64,000 nt of DNA from Gilliamella sp. Choc5-1 (GTDB taxonomy: Bacteria; Pseudomonadota; Gammaproteobacteria; Enterobacterales; Orbaceae). Position 1 is the stretch's first letter; each line of letters starts with the position of its first letter. Under the pieces are notes generated by a model. That model searched no databases and was not told where the DNA came from. It saw only the letters and a program-made list of their open reading frames with translations. Location: contig NZ_LZHH01000046.1 of the NCBI RefSeq assembly GCF_001690595.1, forward strand, positions 1 through 64,000, given 5' to 3'. Shown one piece after another: positions 8,408 to 16,561 of this stretch. Made by a program: the position numbers and the translations under genes.

Positions 8408-9409
8408 ATGAATGATTTACCTGTTATTTTGCGATCTTCTGTGATTGTATTTATCTCATTACTATTGGGCTCGTTAATACTATCAGTACTGATTAGTTCG
8501 GCTGGGTTAGGTTTACTTACCAATATAAGCTTATATGTTAATAGTTTAATATTTAGCTTGATTGTGACAGTGATTGTGACATTAGCGCTTATTTTTCGAT
8601 GCCTTAAAGGGCTTATTTTATTGGTAGTATTTTCATTTTTATATATCCCAATGATTATTTTAATTGTTTACTCATTTAATAGTTCTCGCTTAGTTACGGT
8701 ATGGGCAGAATTTTCAACTAAATGGTACTTTGAGCTAATGCATAATGAAGAACTATTTAAAGCTGTTGGTCTGAGTTTAGCAATTGCCGCGTGTGCAGCG
8801 ACTTTTGCAACAGTTTTAGGTACACTTGCTTCTTATGCTATTGTTCGCTTTAAACAATTTAAAGGCGCAAATCTGTTTTCGTTTATGACAACAGCACCGC
8901 TTGTTATGCCTGATATTATTACCGGGTTAGCATTATTGCTTTTGTTTGTTGGTATGGGGCAAATTCTTGGGTGGCCAAAAGATCGTGGTGCAATTACTAT
9001 TTGGATGGCGCATACAACTTTCTGTATGGCTTATGTGACAGTGGTAATTAGCGCAAGACTGCGTGAACTTGATAAATCAATTGAAGAGGCTGCTTTAGAT
9101 TTAGGTGCTAATCCATTGAAAGTGTTTTTTATTATTACATTACCAATGATTGCACCAGCACTAGTTTCTGGTTGGTTATTAGCCTTTACTTTATCACTTG
9201 ATGATGTGGTGATTGCTAATTTCGTAACAGGACCTGGGGCAATGACTTTACCTAAATTGATCTTCTCTAAAGTAAAATTAGGGGTTGATCCGCAAGTTAA
9301 CGCGCTTGCAACTATTATTTTATTGATCGTTGGAATTATAGGGTTTATTTCATGGTTATGGATGCGTAAAACTGAACGACGTAAAATAAATGAAACCCGT
9401 ATGCATTAA
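8408..9409 (+). CDS. potI: Putrescine ABC transporter permease PotI, with extra N-terminal membrane region
   Basis: The core matches PotI: LYIPMIILIVYSFNSS, then ADRG-like KDRGAITIWMAH, the EAA loop (EEAALDLGANPLKVFFIITLP) and FTLSLDDVVIANF. It is 333 residues against about 281 in E. coli. The first residues (MNDLPV) align with the usual PotI start, then about 53 extra residues with two hydrophobic segments (roughly 13-32 and 40-64) come before the normal first helix. This parallels the extension on PotH, so the two may have arisen together. The gene follows potH without a gap (ribosome site GGAGGG) and ends the operon. Confidence 0.93.
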   Translation: MNDLPVILRSSVIVFISLLLGSLILSVLISSAGLGLLTNISLYVNSLIFSLIVTVIVTLALIFRCLKGLILLVVFSFLYIPMIILIVYSFNSSRLVTVWAEFSTKWYFELMHNEELFKAVGLSLAIAACAATFATVLGTLASYAIVRFKQFKGANLFSFMTTAPLVMPDIITGLALLLLFVGMGQILGWPKDRGAITIWMAHTTFCMAYVTVVISARLRELDKSIEEAALDLGANPLKVFFIITLPMIAPALVSGWLLAFTLSLDDVVIANFVTGPGAMTLPKLIFSKVKLGVDPQVNALATIILLIVGIIGFISWLWMRKTERRKINETRMH

Positions 9410-9427
9410 TATTCTTCACTTTCTATT

Positions 9428-9458
9428 ATTGCCGCATTTTGCGGCAATATTTCGTTTT
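9428..9458 (+). terminator. Terminator of the potFGHI operon
   Basis: A perfect eight-pair stem, ATTGCCGC (9428-9435) with GCGGCAAT (9441-9448), is followed by a T-rich tail, 18 bases after the potI stop. Confidence 0.8.
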
Positions 9459-9521
9459 AAAATCTCCGTGTGTTTTTTATCATTTTGTATTATAGTGTGA
9501 CTTGCCAATGTTTTGGCAAAA

Positions 9522-9756
9522 TTCTCAGGGCGGGGTGTAAGTCCCCACCGGTGGTATAGCCCACGAGCGCTTAATTTGTCCTTTTAACTGTGATGATTAT
9601 TTTATTATGCAGTTAATTATTGATAAGTTAAGGTCAAGCAGATTTGGTGAAATTCCAAAGCCGACAGTTAAAGTCTGGATAAAAGAGAGTTGCTTATCTT
9701 TCCAATATTTGTTGAAAAGCAAAACTATGCTGGTCGAGCACTGCCCTGATTCTGGT
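9522..9756 (+). promoter_or_regulatory. FMN riboswitch (RFN element)
   Basis: The conserved strands of the FMN aptamer can be read in order: TCTCAGGGCGGGGTG, CCCCACCGG, GCCCACGAGCG, GATTTGGTGAAATTCC, AAGCCGACAGTTA, AGTCTGGAT and the closing CTGCCCTGATTCTGGT. Length and order match the element that precedes ribB in gammaproteobacteria. The stretch between the GAGCG and GATTTGG strands and the arm before the closing strand are the usual variable stems. FMN binding should lower ribB expression, probably at translation since no strong terminator follows; about 120 AT-rich bases separate the aptamer from the ribB start. Confidence 0.95.
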
Positions 9757-9876
9757 ATTTTATTTATTTGTACTTAATTAATTTTATGGCTAAATAGCAT
9801 CATCGTTAAACGGTTATTTAAAGTTAATTTAGTAAATAATGAAATGAGCAAGTGTTAAAAAATATAGGTATTTACC

Positions 9877-10515
9877 ATGAATCAGTTTAATTTAAATGAA
9901 TTTGGAACGCCGATTGAGCGTGTCAAAAAAGCGATTGCCTCTATTAAAGCAGGTCAAGGTGTGCTCGTGTTAGACGACGAAGATCGCGAAAATGAAGGTG
10001 ATATTATTTGGGCTGCCGAGTCCATTACTAGTGAACAAATGGCTTTAACCATTCGTTATGGCAGTGGTATTGTTTGTTTATGTTTGCCTAAAAAACGCTG
10101 TGATGAGTTAAATTTATCTATGATGGTAGAAAATAATACTAGTAAAAATAATACAGCGTTTACCATTTCGATTGAAGCTGCAAATGGAGTTACAACAGGC
10201 GTATCAGCTGCCGACCGCGTTACAACCATTAAAGCTGCGGTTAATGATAACGCTAAACCTAGCGATCTTAATCACCCAGGGCATGTCTTTCCATTAGTTG
10301 CTAAAAAAGGTGGTGTATTGGTTCGCCGAGGCCATACCGAAGCATCAATTGATTTAGTGACATTAGCGGGTTTAAAACCTGCCGCAGTACTGTGTGAGTT
10401 AACGAATGATGATGGAACAATGGCAAGGGCACCAGAGGTCGTTCAATTTGCTAAAAGATATCATATGCCCGTTGTAACCATTGAAGATATAGTTGAGTAT
10501 CGTAAATCAATGTAA
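9877..10515 (+). CDS. ribB: 3,4-dihydroxy-2-butanone 4-phosphate synthase
   Basis: A 212-residue RibB without a fused GTP cyclohydrolase II domain. It converts ribulose 5-phosphate to the four-carbon unit used by lumazine synthase in riboflavin synthesis. The acidic metal-binding stretch [10 protein letters not shown] is at residues 33-42; [24 protein letters not shown] and the late GHTEASIDL motif are all present. Standing alone behind an FMN riboswitch, it is controlled by the end product of its pathway. Length and motifs are normal. Confidence 0.95.
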   Translation: MNQFNLNEFGTPIERVKKAIASIKAGQGVLVLDDEDRENEGDIIWAAESITSEQMALTIRYGSGIVCLCLPKKRCDELNLSMMVENNTSKNNTAFTISIEAANGVTTGVSAADRVTTIKAAVNDNAKPSDLNHPGHVFPLVAKKGGVLVRRGHTEASIDLVTLAGLKPAAVLCELTNDDGTMARAPEVVQFAKRYHMPVVTIEDIVEYRKSM

Positions 10516-10539
10516 TACAACTCACAACAATATTATTTA

Positions 10540-11000
10540 ATTTAGTTGTGGGAAAACGCCGAGTTGTTTACGCATCATGATAAAAATGGTTCTCTAAAAA
10601 TGAATAATGCGTTTTCCCAAAATCACTTTATTGGTTTAACCTTATTATAAAAGTTAATAAACCACTTAATTTTTGTTTTTTTATCTTTTGAATTATTAAA
10701 TATTTGCTGATTATCTCACACCTCAATTCAAAGTTTATATCACTCTTTCGGCTTTTTTATTCGTTTATAGGTGGACGAGTTTGGTGAATTCTTGATTAAT
10801 ATGATGGTTATTACGCTATTTATCTAAATAAACAAAAACAGCGCCATTTGTCAAAAACTTTCAGGAACGTATAGTGTTTAAGTAAAAAAACAAAAAAATC
10901 ATAACAATAATAAAAAATAAATATTCTTTAGTTTGTAGTTTTGTTTGATTTTTAAGTAAAGGTAAACGTTTGGTATTAAGGCGTAGCGTTTTACTTAGGT
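10540..11000 (-). pseudogene. Decayed IS481-type transposase remnant, copy 1
   Basis: Fills most of the gap between ribB and the SMR genes. On the minus strand, in shifting frames with many stops, it shows transposase pieces in the right order: KRLPLLKNQTK near 10950-10980, a KAERVI-like stretch in the NGKAER region near 10760, an INFYNKVKP-like piece near 10650, and a closing FLENHFYHDA. It resembles the region at 26517-27160 at nucleotide level (for example TTGTTTGATTTTTAAGTAAA with GGTAAAC following, and TCAAAAACTTTCAGGA). It is not translatable. The family call rests on motif order and needs a profile search. Confidence 0.6.
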
Positions 11001-11181
11001 AGTTTAATCTATATAAGAGATACGCATGAATTATAAAAATTAGCCCTTGCTATTTATGAACCTTCATTATAGAATCATTTACTTATTTGAAAAATAAGAA
11101 TAAAAGTTGTAACGACTTTCGTAGCATTAAACACTATGGCTTAATGGTTGGGAATATATAACAATTAACATCTTTTTGGTG

Positions 11182-11231
11182 GCAAATTTTTATTTGCGAA
11201 CCATCCTTGTTTTGCCGATTTCTATCGGCAA
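11182..11231 (+). promoter_or_regulatory. Structured leader upstream of the SMR pair
   Basis: Two perfect hairpins lie 80-130 bases before the first SMR gene: GCAAAT/ATTTGC (11182-11197, loop TTTT) enclosed by GGT/ACC, and TTGCCGAT/ATCGGCAA (11212-11231, loop TTCT). Neither has a T tract, so they are not simple terminators. Positions 11001-11181 hold no gene. SMR genes of this kind are often under RNA or ligand control, but I could not match a known guanidine aptamer. Confidence 0.4.
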
Positions 11232-11308
11232 TAGAGCATAATCAAACATATATTTAAAGCAAAAATTTGATTACTACGGCAAAACTAAAACAGCAAAGCG
11301 AGGTAGCT

Positions 11309-11632
11309 ATGTTTGGCGTAAATAAAGAGTGGGTATTTGTGATGCTGACCTGCTTTTTTGAATTGTGTTGGATTTTGGGATTTAGCATCGCAACGGAACT
11401 TTGGCATTGGATTATTATTGTATCACTCATTATTGTCGATTTTACCTTTTTGACTAATGCTTGCAAAACGATTCCCACAGGTACAGTTTATGCTATTTTT
11501 TCAGGTGTTGGAGCGATTGGCGCAACAGTAATTGATATGTTGCTTTTTGACAAAGAAGTTAAGTTAATTCAACTTTTTTTTGTTGCACTAATTATTGTTG
11601 GTGTTGTTCAACTAAAACGAGCTGATAGTTAA
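11309..11632 (+). CDS. Small multidrug resistance (SMR) family transporter subunit 1
   Basis: A 107-residue four-helix membrane protein of the SMR family. The essential glutamate in the first helix is E18 (TCFFELCW), and the family's second-half pattern (AIFSGVGAIGATVIDMLLF) is present. Paired SMR proteins such as YkkCD work as heterodimers that export cationic compounds or guanidinium-type metabolites by proton antiport. The ATG at 11309 has a GCGAGG ribosome site; an earlier start at 11267 would lack one. A second SMR gene follows after 26 bases. Confidence 0.85.
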   Translation: MFGVNKEWVFVMLTCFFELCWILGFSIATELWHWIIIVSLIIVDFTFLTNACKTIPTGTVYAIFSGVGAIGATVIDMLLFDKEVKLIQLFFVALIIVGVVQLKRADS

Positions 11633-11658
11633 TATTATAATAAAGGATAATTTCAATC

Positions 11659-11973
11659 ATGGGATGGCTGCTTATATTGATAGCGTCAGTTTTTGAAGTG
11701 CTTGGTGCAATTGGTCTTAAGTTATATGCTGAGGAGAAAAATCCATCTAGACTTGTATTGTATTGGGGGGGATTTTTTGTTTCTTTTGTACTTTTTTACT
11801 TTTCACTCCATTATCTTGAATTAAGTATTGTTTACCCTGTTTGGGTTGGTCTTGGTACATCAGGCGCGGTATTAGCCAATATGCTGTTATTTAATGAGCC
11901 TAAAAACTTTCCACGTTTGTTTGGGCTTACCATTATTATTATTGGCGTTGTGGGGTTACACGCAACTTTATGA
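11659..11973 (+). CDS. Small multidrug resistance (SMR) family transporter subunit 2
   Basis: A 104-residue SMR protein with four hydrophobic segments. Conserved glutamate E13 (SVFEVLGAIGLK) is in helix 1 and the signature YPVWVGLGTSGAV in the third. It lies 26 bases after its partner, with an AAGGATAA ribosome site, and presumably forms the hetero-oligomer with it. The tandem YkkCD-like layout makes drug, quaternary amine or guanidinium efflux plausible; the substrate cannot be read from sequence. Confidence 0.85.
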   Translation: MGWLLILIASVFEVLGAIGLKLYAEEKNPSRLVLYWGGFFVSFVLFYFSLHYLELSIVYPVWVGLGTSGAVLANMLLFNEPKNFPRLFGLTIIIIGVVGLHATL

Positions 11974-11998
11974 TTCTGTTGGATTAGTTTGTTTGTGG

Positions 11999-12026
11999 AT
12001 AAAAAAACCGGAGGTAAACTCCGGCA
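11999..12026 (-). terminator. Terminator for the peroxiredoxin gene
   Basis: The CCGGAG/CTCCGG stem (12008-12013 with 12019-12024) is followed on the minus strand by a seven-T tract (plus-strand A run at 12001-12007). It sits between the convergent SMR and peroxiredoxin genes and may serve both. Confidence 0.75.
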
Positions 12027-12052
12027 GAAATATTTTAATAAGTAAAAATAAA

Positions 12053-12655
12053 TTAAATTTCGTTAGCGTGTTGTTTTAAGAAACTAGCAACGCCGTCTGG
12101 GTTTGCTTGCATACCTTTTTTACCTTTTGTCCATTGTGCAGGGCAAACTTCACCGTGTTCTTCATGGAATTGGAACGCGTCAACAATACGGATCATTTCG
12201 TCGATGTTACGACCAATTGGTAAATCGTTAATTGTTTCGTGGCGTACAATACCTGATTTATCAATAAAGAATGAAGCGCGTAACGCAACACTAGCTTCAG
12301 GATGTTCAACACCATAAGCTTGCATAATTGAGTGTTTAACGTCAGCAACAATTGGGAATTTAACTTCGCCAATACCACCTTTGTCTTGTGGTGTGTTTCG
12401 CCATGCATTGTGCACGTATTCAGAGTCCATTGAAACACCAATTACTTCAACACCACGTTTTTTGAATTCTTCTAAGCGGTGATCAAATGCGATGATTTCA
12501 GAAGGACAAACAAAAGTGAAATCCATTGGCCAGAAAAATACAACAGCATATTTACCATTAATATGTTGTGATAAATTGAAATTGTTAACAATTTCACCAG
12601 AACCTAGAACTGCGGCTGATGTAAAGTCTGGGGCTTTGCGAGTGACTAATGTCAT
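12053..12655 (-). CDS. Typical 2-Cys peroxiredoxin (AhpC/TSA family)
   Basis: A 200-residue thiol peroxidase. The peroxidatic cysteine is C50 in DFTFVCPSE, with T47 three residues before it as in the family; the resolving cysteine is C171 in EVCPAQW. It reduces hydrogen peroxide and organic hydroperoxides. The GGIG motif (93-96) and an extended C-terminus are features of over-oxidation-sensitive enzymes. It belongs to the peroxiredoxin group (TsaA-like) rather than being adjacent to an ahpF reductase, so it probably relies on thioredoxin or another reductant. The ribosome site (AGGAGA on the minus strand) is strong. It stands alone. Confidence 0.9.
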   Translation of the reverse strand: MTLVTRKAPDFTSAAVLGSGEIVNNFNLSQHINGKYAVVFFWPMDFTFVCPSEIIAFDHRLEEFKKRGVEVIGVSMDSEYVHNAWRNTPQDKGGIGEVKFPIVADVKHSIMQAYGVEHPEASVALRASFFIDKSGIVRHETINDLPIGRNIDEMIRIVDAFQFHEEHGEVCPAQWTKGKKGMQANPDGVASFLKQHANEI

Positions 12656-12772
12656 GCGTTTTCTCCTATATATTATTGCAAATCTTGTCGCTACGTATTA
12701 TAGCGATTTAAATCTGTTATCCAAGTCATTATAAACAATCAATATCATAAGTTTAACCTATTAAGTTGTGAT

Positions 12773-14083
12773 TTATTGTTCGGTATTATTTATTGATTTT
12801 TTGGGTTTACCTTTGTTTTTTGTGTCCCGATGACGTTGTTTTATTTTTTTCTTTTTGATTTCTTCTTTTTTGCCAGCTTTTTTTAATTTTGCTTTTTGCG
12901 ATGGCTTTTTCTTTGTTGCTGGTTTTGGATCTTTGGTTTTTGGTCGCAATTGGTTAATTGTTCTTAATTTGATTGGCTCTTGAATATAGCGCTCAATTTT
13001 TTGTAGTAATTCGTTATCGTGGGCTTCGATTAGCATTATTGCTGTGCCTTTTTTACCAGCACGAGCCGTGCGACCTATTCGATGTAAGTAAACATCGGCT
13101 GTTTTTGGCGCATCAAAATTAATAACATGGGTGATATCATCAATGTCTATTCCACGAGCCGCGACATCGGTAGCTACTAGTACATTAACTGTATTGTTGC
13201 TGATTCTTTTAATTGCTTCGTTACGTTTGGCTTGTACCATTTCGCCTTCTAAATAGCAACTATGGATACCAGCTTGATGTAGTAAGCTAACTAATTCATG
13301 TACACGCTCACGTTTACGGACAAAAACGATCGTTTTTTTAAATTCCTCTTGTTTTAATAAGTAAGTAAGCAGTGCTACTTTATGAGCGAGATCGTCAGCT
13401 CGATAATAAAATTGTAAGATTTTTTTACGTTCTTTACGCGATGGGTCAGCGTTGATTTCGACAGGATCGTTCAAAATACGGTTAGCAAAATCATGTAGTC
13501 CATCACCTTCAAGTGTAGCTGAAAATAGTAAGGTTTGTTTACGCCAGCGTGTTTCGGCTGATATGGTTTCGACATCTTGCAAAAAGCCCATGTCTAACAT
13601 GCGATCAGCTTCATCTAAAATAAGCATTTCAACTGCTCGGCAGTCAAAATTCTCTTCTTTTATATATTGTAATAATCGACCAGTTGTCGCAATAACAATA
13701 TCTTGATTTTTGCTAAATACTTCAGCGTGATTCATATAAGCAACACCACCAGTAATGGTTGCAATACTTAAATGTGTCGATTCGGTTAATAATTTGGCTT
13801 GCTCGGCAATTTGCATGGCAAGCTCACGCGTTGGTGTTAATATTAAAATACGCGGTGGGCCTGGCTTTCGACGTGGAAAGTCTAGTAAATGTTGCACGGT
13901 AGGAATTAAAAAGGCTAGTGTTTTACCTGTGCCTGTAGGGGCTGAGCCTAAAATATCTTTGCCATCTAAAGCAACAGGGATTGTTTGCGTTTGGATTACT
14001 GTCGGTGTGGTTATATTTTGTGCTTGAAGATTGTGAATTAAAATATCGTCTAACTCTAAATCAGAAAAAGTCTGTATTGTCAT
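12773..14083 (-). CDS. srmB: DEAD-box RNA helicase SrmB
   Basis: A 436-residue helicase. Walker A APTGTGKT is at 48-55, PTREL at about 84-88, DEAD at 157-160, SAT in LLFSATLEG, and the C-terminal ARGIDI and HRIGRTAR motifs follow. SrmB helps early assembly of the 50S ribosomal subunit. The SrmB-specific stretch ATITGGVAYMNHAEVF and the basic tail ending with RHRDTKNKGK identify it within the family. The start MTIQTFSDLELD at 14083 aligns with known SrmB; an in-frame extension upstream to 14374 is low-complexity, lacks homology and would overlap the promoter. Confidence 0.95.
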   Translation of the reverse strand: MTIQTFSDLELDDILIHNLQAQNITTPTVIQTQTIPVALDGKDILGSAPTGTGKTLAFLIPTVQHLLDFPRRKPGPPRILILTPTRELAMQIAEQAKLLTESTHLSIATITGGVAYMNHAEVFSKNQDIVIATTGRLLQYIKEENFDCRAVEMLILDEADRMLDMGFLQDVETISAETRWRKQTLLFSATLEGDGLHDFANRILNDPVEINADPSRKERKKILQFYYRADDLAHKVALLTYLLKQEEFKKTIVFVRKRERVHELVSLLHQAGIHSCYLEGEMVQAKRNEAIKRISNNTVNVLVATDVAARGIDIDDITHVINFDAPKTADVYLHRIGRTARAGKKGTAIMLIEAHDNELLQKIERYIQEPIKLRTINQLRPKTKDPKPATKKKPSQKAKLKKAGKKEEIKKKKIKQRHRDTKNKGKPKKSINNTEQ

Positions 14084-14114
14084 AGTGTTCTTTTTACCTA
14101 AAATGATACGACAC

Positions 14115-14142
14115 ATTATAACGTTAATCATTATAACTACAA
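14115..14142 (-). promoter_or_regulatory. Probable promoter of srmB
   Basis: On the minus strand TTGTAG (14137-14142) and TATAAT (14115-14120) are separated by 16 bases, 31 bases before the srmB start. The rest of the 338-base srmB-trmA gap is AT-rich; a TATAAT at 14398-14403 may serve trmA. Confidence 0.5.
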
Positions 14143-14421
14143 TCGTTATCACCAGAATCTTTATAACTATATTTAAAAGTATTCTATTTTTATTCGTTGT
14201 TTTATTGTATATCCGTCTAAAAACGAGGCTTTTGTTCATGTAAAACTTATCACTATTAGTTATTTGTGATAATATTGTGCCTATACGTAATGATATACAA
14301 ATAGTTATATTATTGATGTAAAATTGCTTAGTTTTATGTTTAACCATTTCGTTATTTAATACAACGTGATTCAAAACTTCATATTAAATAATACTTCTAT
14401 AATAATCATCAGATAATAACT

Positions 14422-15519
14422 ATGACTGAATGTTTTTCAAATGAAAACTATAACCAACAATTAGAAAAGAAAGTCGATAATTTAAAAGCATTATTATCGG
14501 ATTTCTCTGTTCCTGAATTAGCAGTATATTCATCGCCTATTAGCCATTATCGTATGCGTGCTGAGTTTAGAATCTGGCATCAGGATGAAGATCTTTATCA
14601 TATTATGTATGATAAAAAAACAAAAAAACGGGTGCGAATTGATGAGTTTCCGGTCGCAACAAAGTTAATAAATCAAGCGATGCAGGCAATTTTACCTTTG
14701 TTACGGCATAACCAAGAACTTCGTCATTTATTATTTCAAATTGATTATTTTTCTACTTTAAGTGGCCAACTGTTAATTACGCTTTTGTATCATAAAAAAT
14801 TAAATGAAAAATGGACTCTTGAAGCAAAAAAGTTAAAAGCGCAATTAGAAGAACAAGGCTTAGATGTTAATATTGTAGGGCGCGCAAGTAATCAAAAAAT
14901 AACAATAGATGTCGATTATGTTGATGAAGTTTTGCCAGTAATGGATAAAAAATTTATTTATCGTCAAGTCGAAAATAGCTTTACTCAGCCTAATGCTGCG
15001 GTAAATATTAAAATGCTGCAATGGGCTATTTCAGTCACCAAAAACTCATCGGGCGATTTACTCGAATTTTATTGCGGTAATGGTAATTTTTCGATCGCGT
15101 TGGCACAAAACTTTCGTAAAGTGTTAGCCACTGAAATAGCCAAAGCATCTGTTTATTCAGCACAACATAATATTGCTGTCAACCATATCGATAACCTTGT
15201 TATCGCACGGTTATCAGCCGAAGAGTTTACTAGCGCTATAAAAAAAGAACGCGAGTTTAATCGTTTAAAAGGGATTAATTTGGATGATTATCAGTGCGAA
15301 ACAGTGCTTGTTGATCCTCCTCGTGCAGGAGTTGATTTAAATACGATTAATATACTCAAATCTTATAAAAAGATTATTTATATATCATGTAACCCTAATA
15401 CATTACATGATAATTTACAACTTTTAACCCAAACACATTCAATTCAACATTTTGCTATGTTTGATCAGTTTCCTTATACCGATCATATTGAAACTGGCGT
15501 TGTATTGTGTAAAAAGTAA
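14422..15519 (+). CDS. trmA: tRNA (uracil(54)-C5)-methyltransferase
   Basis: A 365-residue enzyme that makes ribothymidine at position 54 in the T-loop of tRNAs. The SAM-binding region reads [12 protein letters not shown] (213-224), followed by VDPPRAG at 297-303. The catalytic nucleophile is C323 (ISCNPNT) and the general base E357 (HIETG). Features specific to TrmA over RlmD/RlmC are the short N-terminus without a TRAM domain and the [11 protein letters not shown] stretch. It faces away from srmB across a shared promoter region. Confidence 0.95.
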   Translation: MTECFSNENYNQQLEKKVDNLKALLSDFSVPELAVYSSPISHYRMRAEFRIWHQDEDLYHIMYDKKTKKRVRIDEFPVATKLINQAMQAILPLLRHNQELRHLLFQIDYFSTLSGQLLITLLYHKKLNEKWTLEAKKLKAQLEEQGLDVNIVGRASNQKITIDVDYVDEVLPVMDKKFIYRQVENSFTQPNAAVNIKMLQWAISVTKNSSGDLLEFYCGNGNFSIALAQNFRKVLATEIAKASVYSAQHNIAVNHIDNLVIARLSAEEFTSAIKKEREFNRLKGINLDDYQCETVLVDPPRAGVDLNTINILKSYKKIIYISCNPNTLHDNLQLLTQTHSIQHFAMFDQFPYTDHIETGVVLCKK

Positions 15520-15618
15520 AAAAATGTAAAATAGAATATTATTAGTTAATAATGTTCCATTATTTATACCTAACCACTTATTGCTCAAAGTCTGTATCAG
15601 CTTACGTCTATTTAGAAT

Positions 15619-15718
15619 AAAAAAAACCCTAGTAAACTAGGGCTGCATTAAATTGCAAGGAATGGATGAAAGGAAATAAAACAATGAAACAATAATGTCT
15701 AGCCTCATGAATCATTGT
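15619..15718 (-). ncRNA. Candidate small regulatory RNA (about 100 nt)
   Basis: On the minus strand an extended -10 (TGC then TATAGT, 15725-15730) would start transcription near 15718. About 75 nt further on there is a strong terminator: CCCTAG/CTAGGG stem (15627-15642) followed by eight T residues. No minus-strand gene precedes it, so the terminator is otherwise unexplained. The body contains a pyrimidine-rich segment, TTTATTTCCTTTCATCC, complementary to ribosome-binding sites, as in Hfq-dependent sRNAs that block translation. No match to a named sRNA was recognised. The gene lies between trmA and a divergent response regulator. Confidence 0.5.
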
Positions 15719-15763
15719 GTAGATACTATAGCAAACTAAATAAAACTAATTGATGACCGGTAT

Positions 15764-15835
15764 ATTACAATACAGTAATTTATTTGTCATGATCTGTTTT
15801 GTTTTTTCATATATTCTATTATTACATTATGTAAT
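15764..15835 (+). promoter_or_regulatory. CusR/HprR-type operator boxes upstream of the response regulator
   Basis: ATTACATTATGTAAT (15821-15835) is a perfect palindrome with 7-base arms, 39 bases before the start codon. It fits the TTACAnnnTGTAA form of the HprR/CusR binding box. A weaker related repeat, ATTAC-AATACA-GTAAT, is at 15764-15779. Autoregulation by the downstream regulator is inferred. Confidence 0.55.
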
Positions 15836-15874
15836 TTTTGATAACCGCCTAAAATAATGAAAGGAATATTAAAA

Positions 15875-16561
15875 ATGAAATTGTTAGTTGTTGAAGATGA
15901 ACATAAAACTGGTGAGTATCTTCGTCAAGGGCTAGTAGAGTCAGGTTTTATTGTTGATTTGACCGATAATGGTTTAGATGGTTATCATCGAGCAATGACT
16001 GAAGATTATGATTTAATTATCTTGGATGTGATGTTACCCGATATTATGGGTTGGAAATTTGTTCAATCTTTGCGTGAAGCTGGAAAAGATACTCAAATTA
16101 TATTACTCACCGCTATGGGAAGTATTGATGATAAAGTCAAAGGATTTAGCTTAGGTGCAGATGATTATTTAGTTAAACCATTTTCGTTTGCTGAATTACT
16201 AGCAAGAATCAAATCATTATTAAGACGTAATGCACCACAAGTAAATAATTATCAATTAAGTATTGCAGATTTGGTAATGGATCTACCTAAACGAACAGTA
16301 ACGCGAGCTGGAAAACGAATTGATTTGACTAATAAAGAATTTATGTTGTTAGAATATTTTTTGCGTTATCCTGGTGAAGTGTTACCTAGATCACTTATTG
16401 CTTCACAAGTTTGGGATATGAATTTTGATAGTGATACTAATGTGATTGATGTGGCTATTAGGCGATTACGTAATAAAATTGATGCAGATTTTGAACCTAA
16501 ATTGATTCATACTGTACGTGGAATGGGATATAAATTGGATGTATTAGATGAAGTTGACTAA
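15875..16561 (+). CDS. Response regulator, CusR/HprR (copper/oxidative stress) type
   Basis: An OmpR-family regulator of 228 residues. The phospho-acceptor is D51 ([10 protein letters not shown]) with the usual acidic pocket (VEDE, residues 6-9) and the DDYLVKPF lysine. The C-terminal winged helix includes [20 protein letters not shown] split over the CusR-typical recognition region, and VRGMGYKL. Similarity is strongest to CusR and HprR, which control copper efflux and periplasmic methionine repair. The ATG at 15875 has an AAAGGAA ribosome site; an ATG at 15857 would add six unlikely residues. The kinase gene overlaps its end by 14 bases. No cus or msrPQ-like genes are adjacent. Confidence 0.85.
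   Translation: MKLLVVEDEHKTGEYLRQGLVESGFIVDLTDNGLDGYHRAMTEDYDLIILDVMLPDIMGWKFVQSLREAGKDTQIILLTAMGSIDDKVKGFSLGADDYLVKPFSFAELLARIKSLLRRNAPQVNNYQLSIADLVMDLPKRTVTRAGKRIDLTNKEFMLLEYFLRYPGEVLPRSLIASQVWDMNFDSDTNVIDVAIRRLRNKIDADFEPKLIHTVRGMGYKLDVLDEVD

Noticed and set aside
11101-11308. Guanidine (ykkC-class) riboswitch before the SMR genes
   Set aside because: None of the conserved cores of the three guanidine classes could be found; only unassigned hairpins are seen.
14084-14374. N-terminal extension of srmB
   Set aside because: The in-frame upstream codons are low-complexity and overlap a good promoter; known SrmB starts at the ATG used here.
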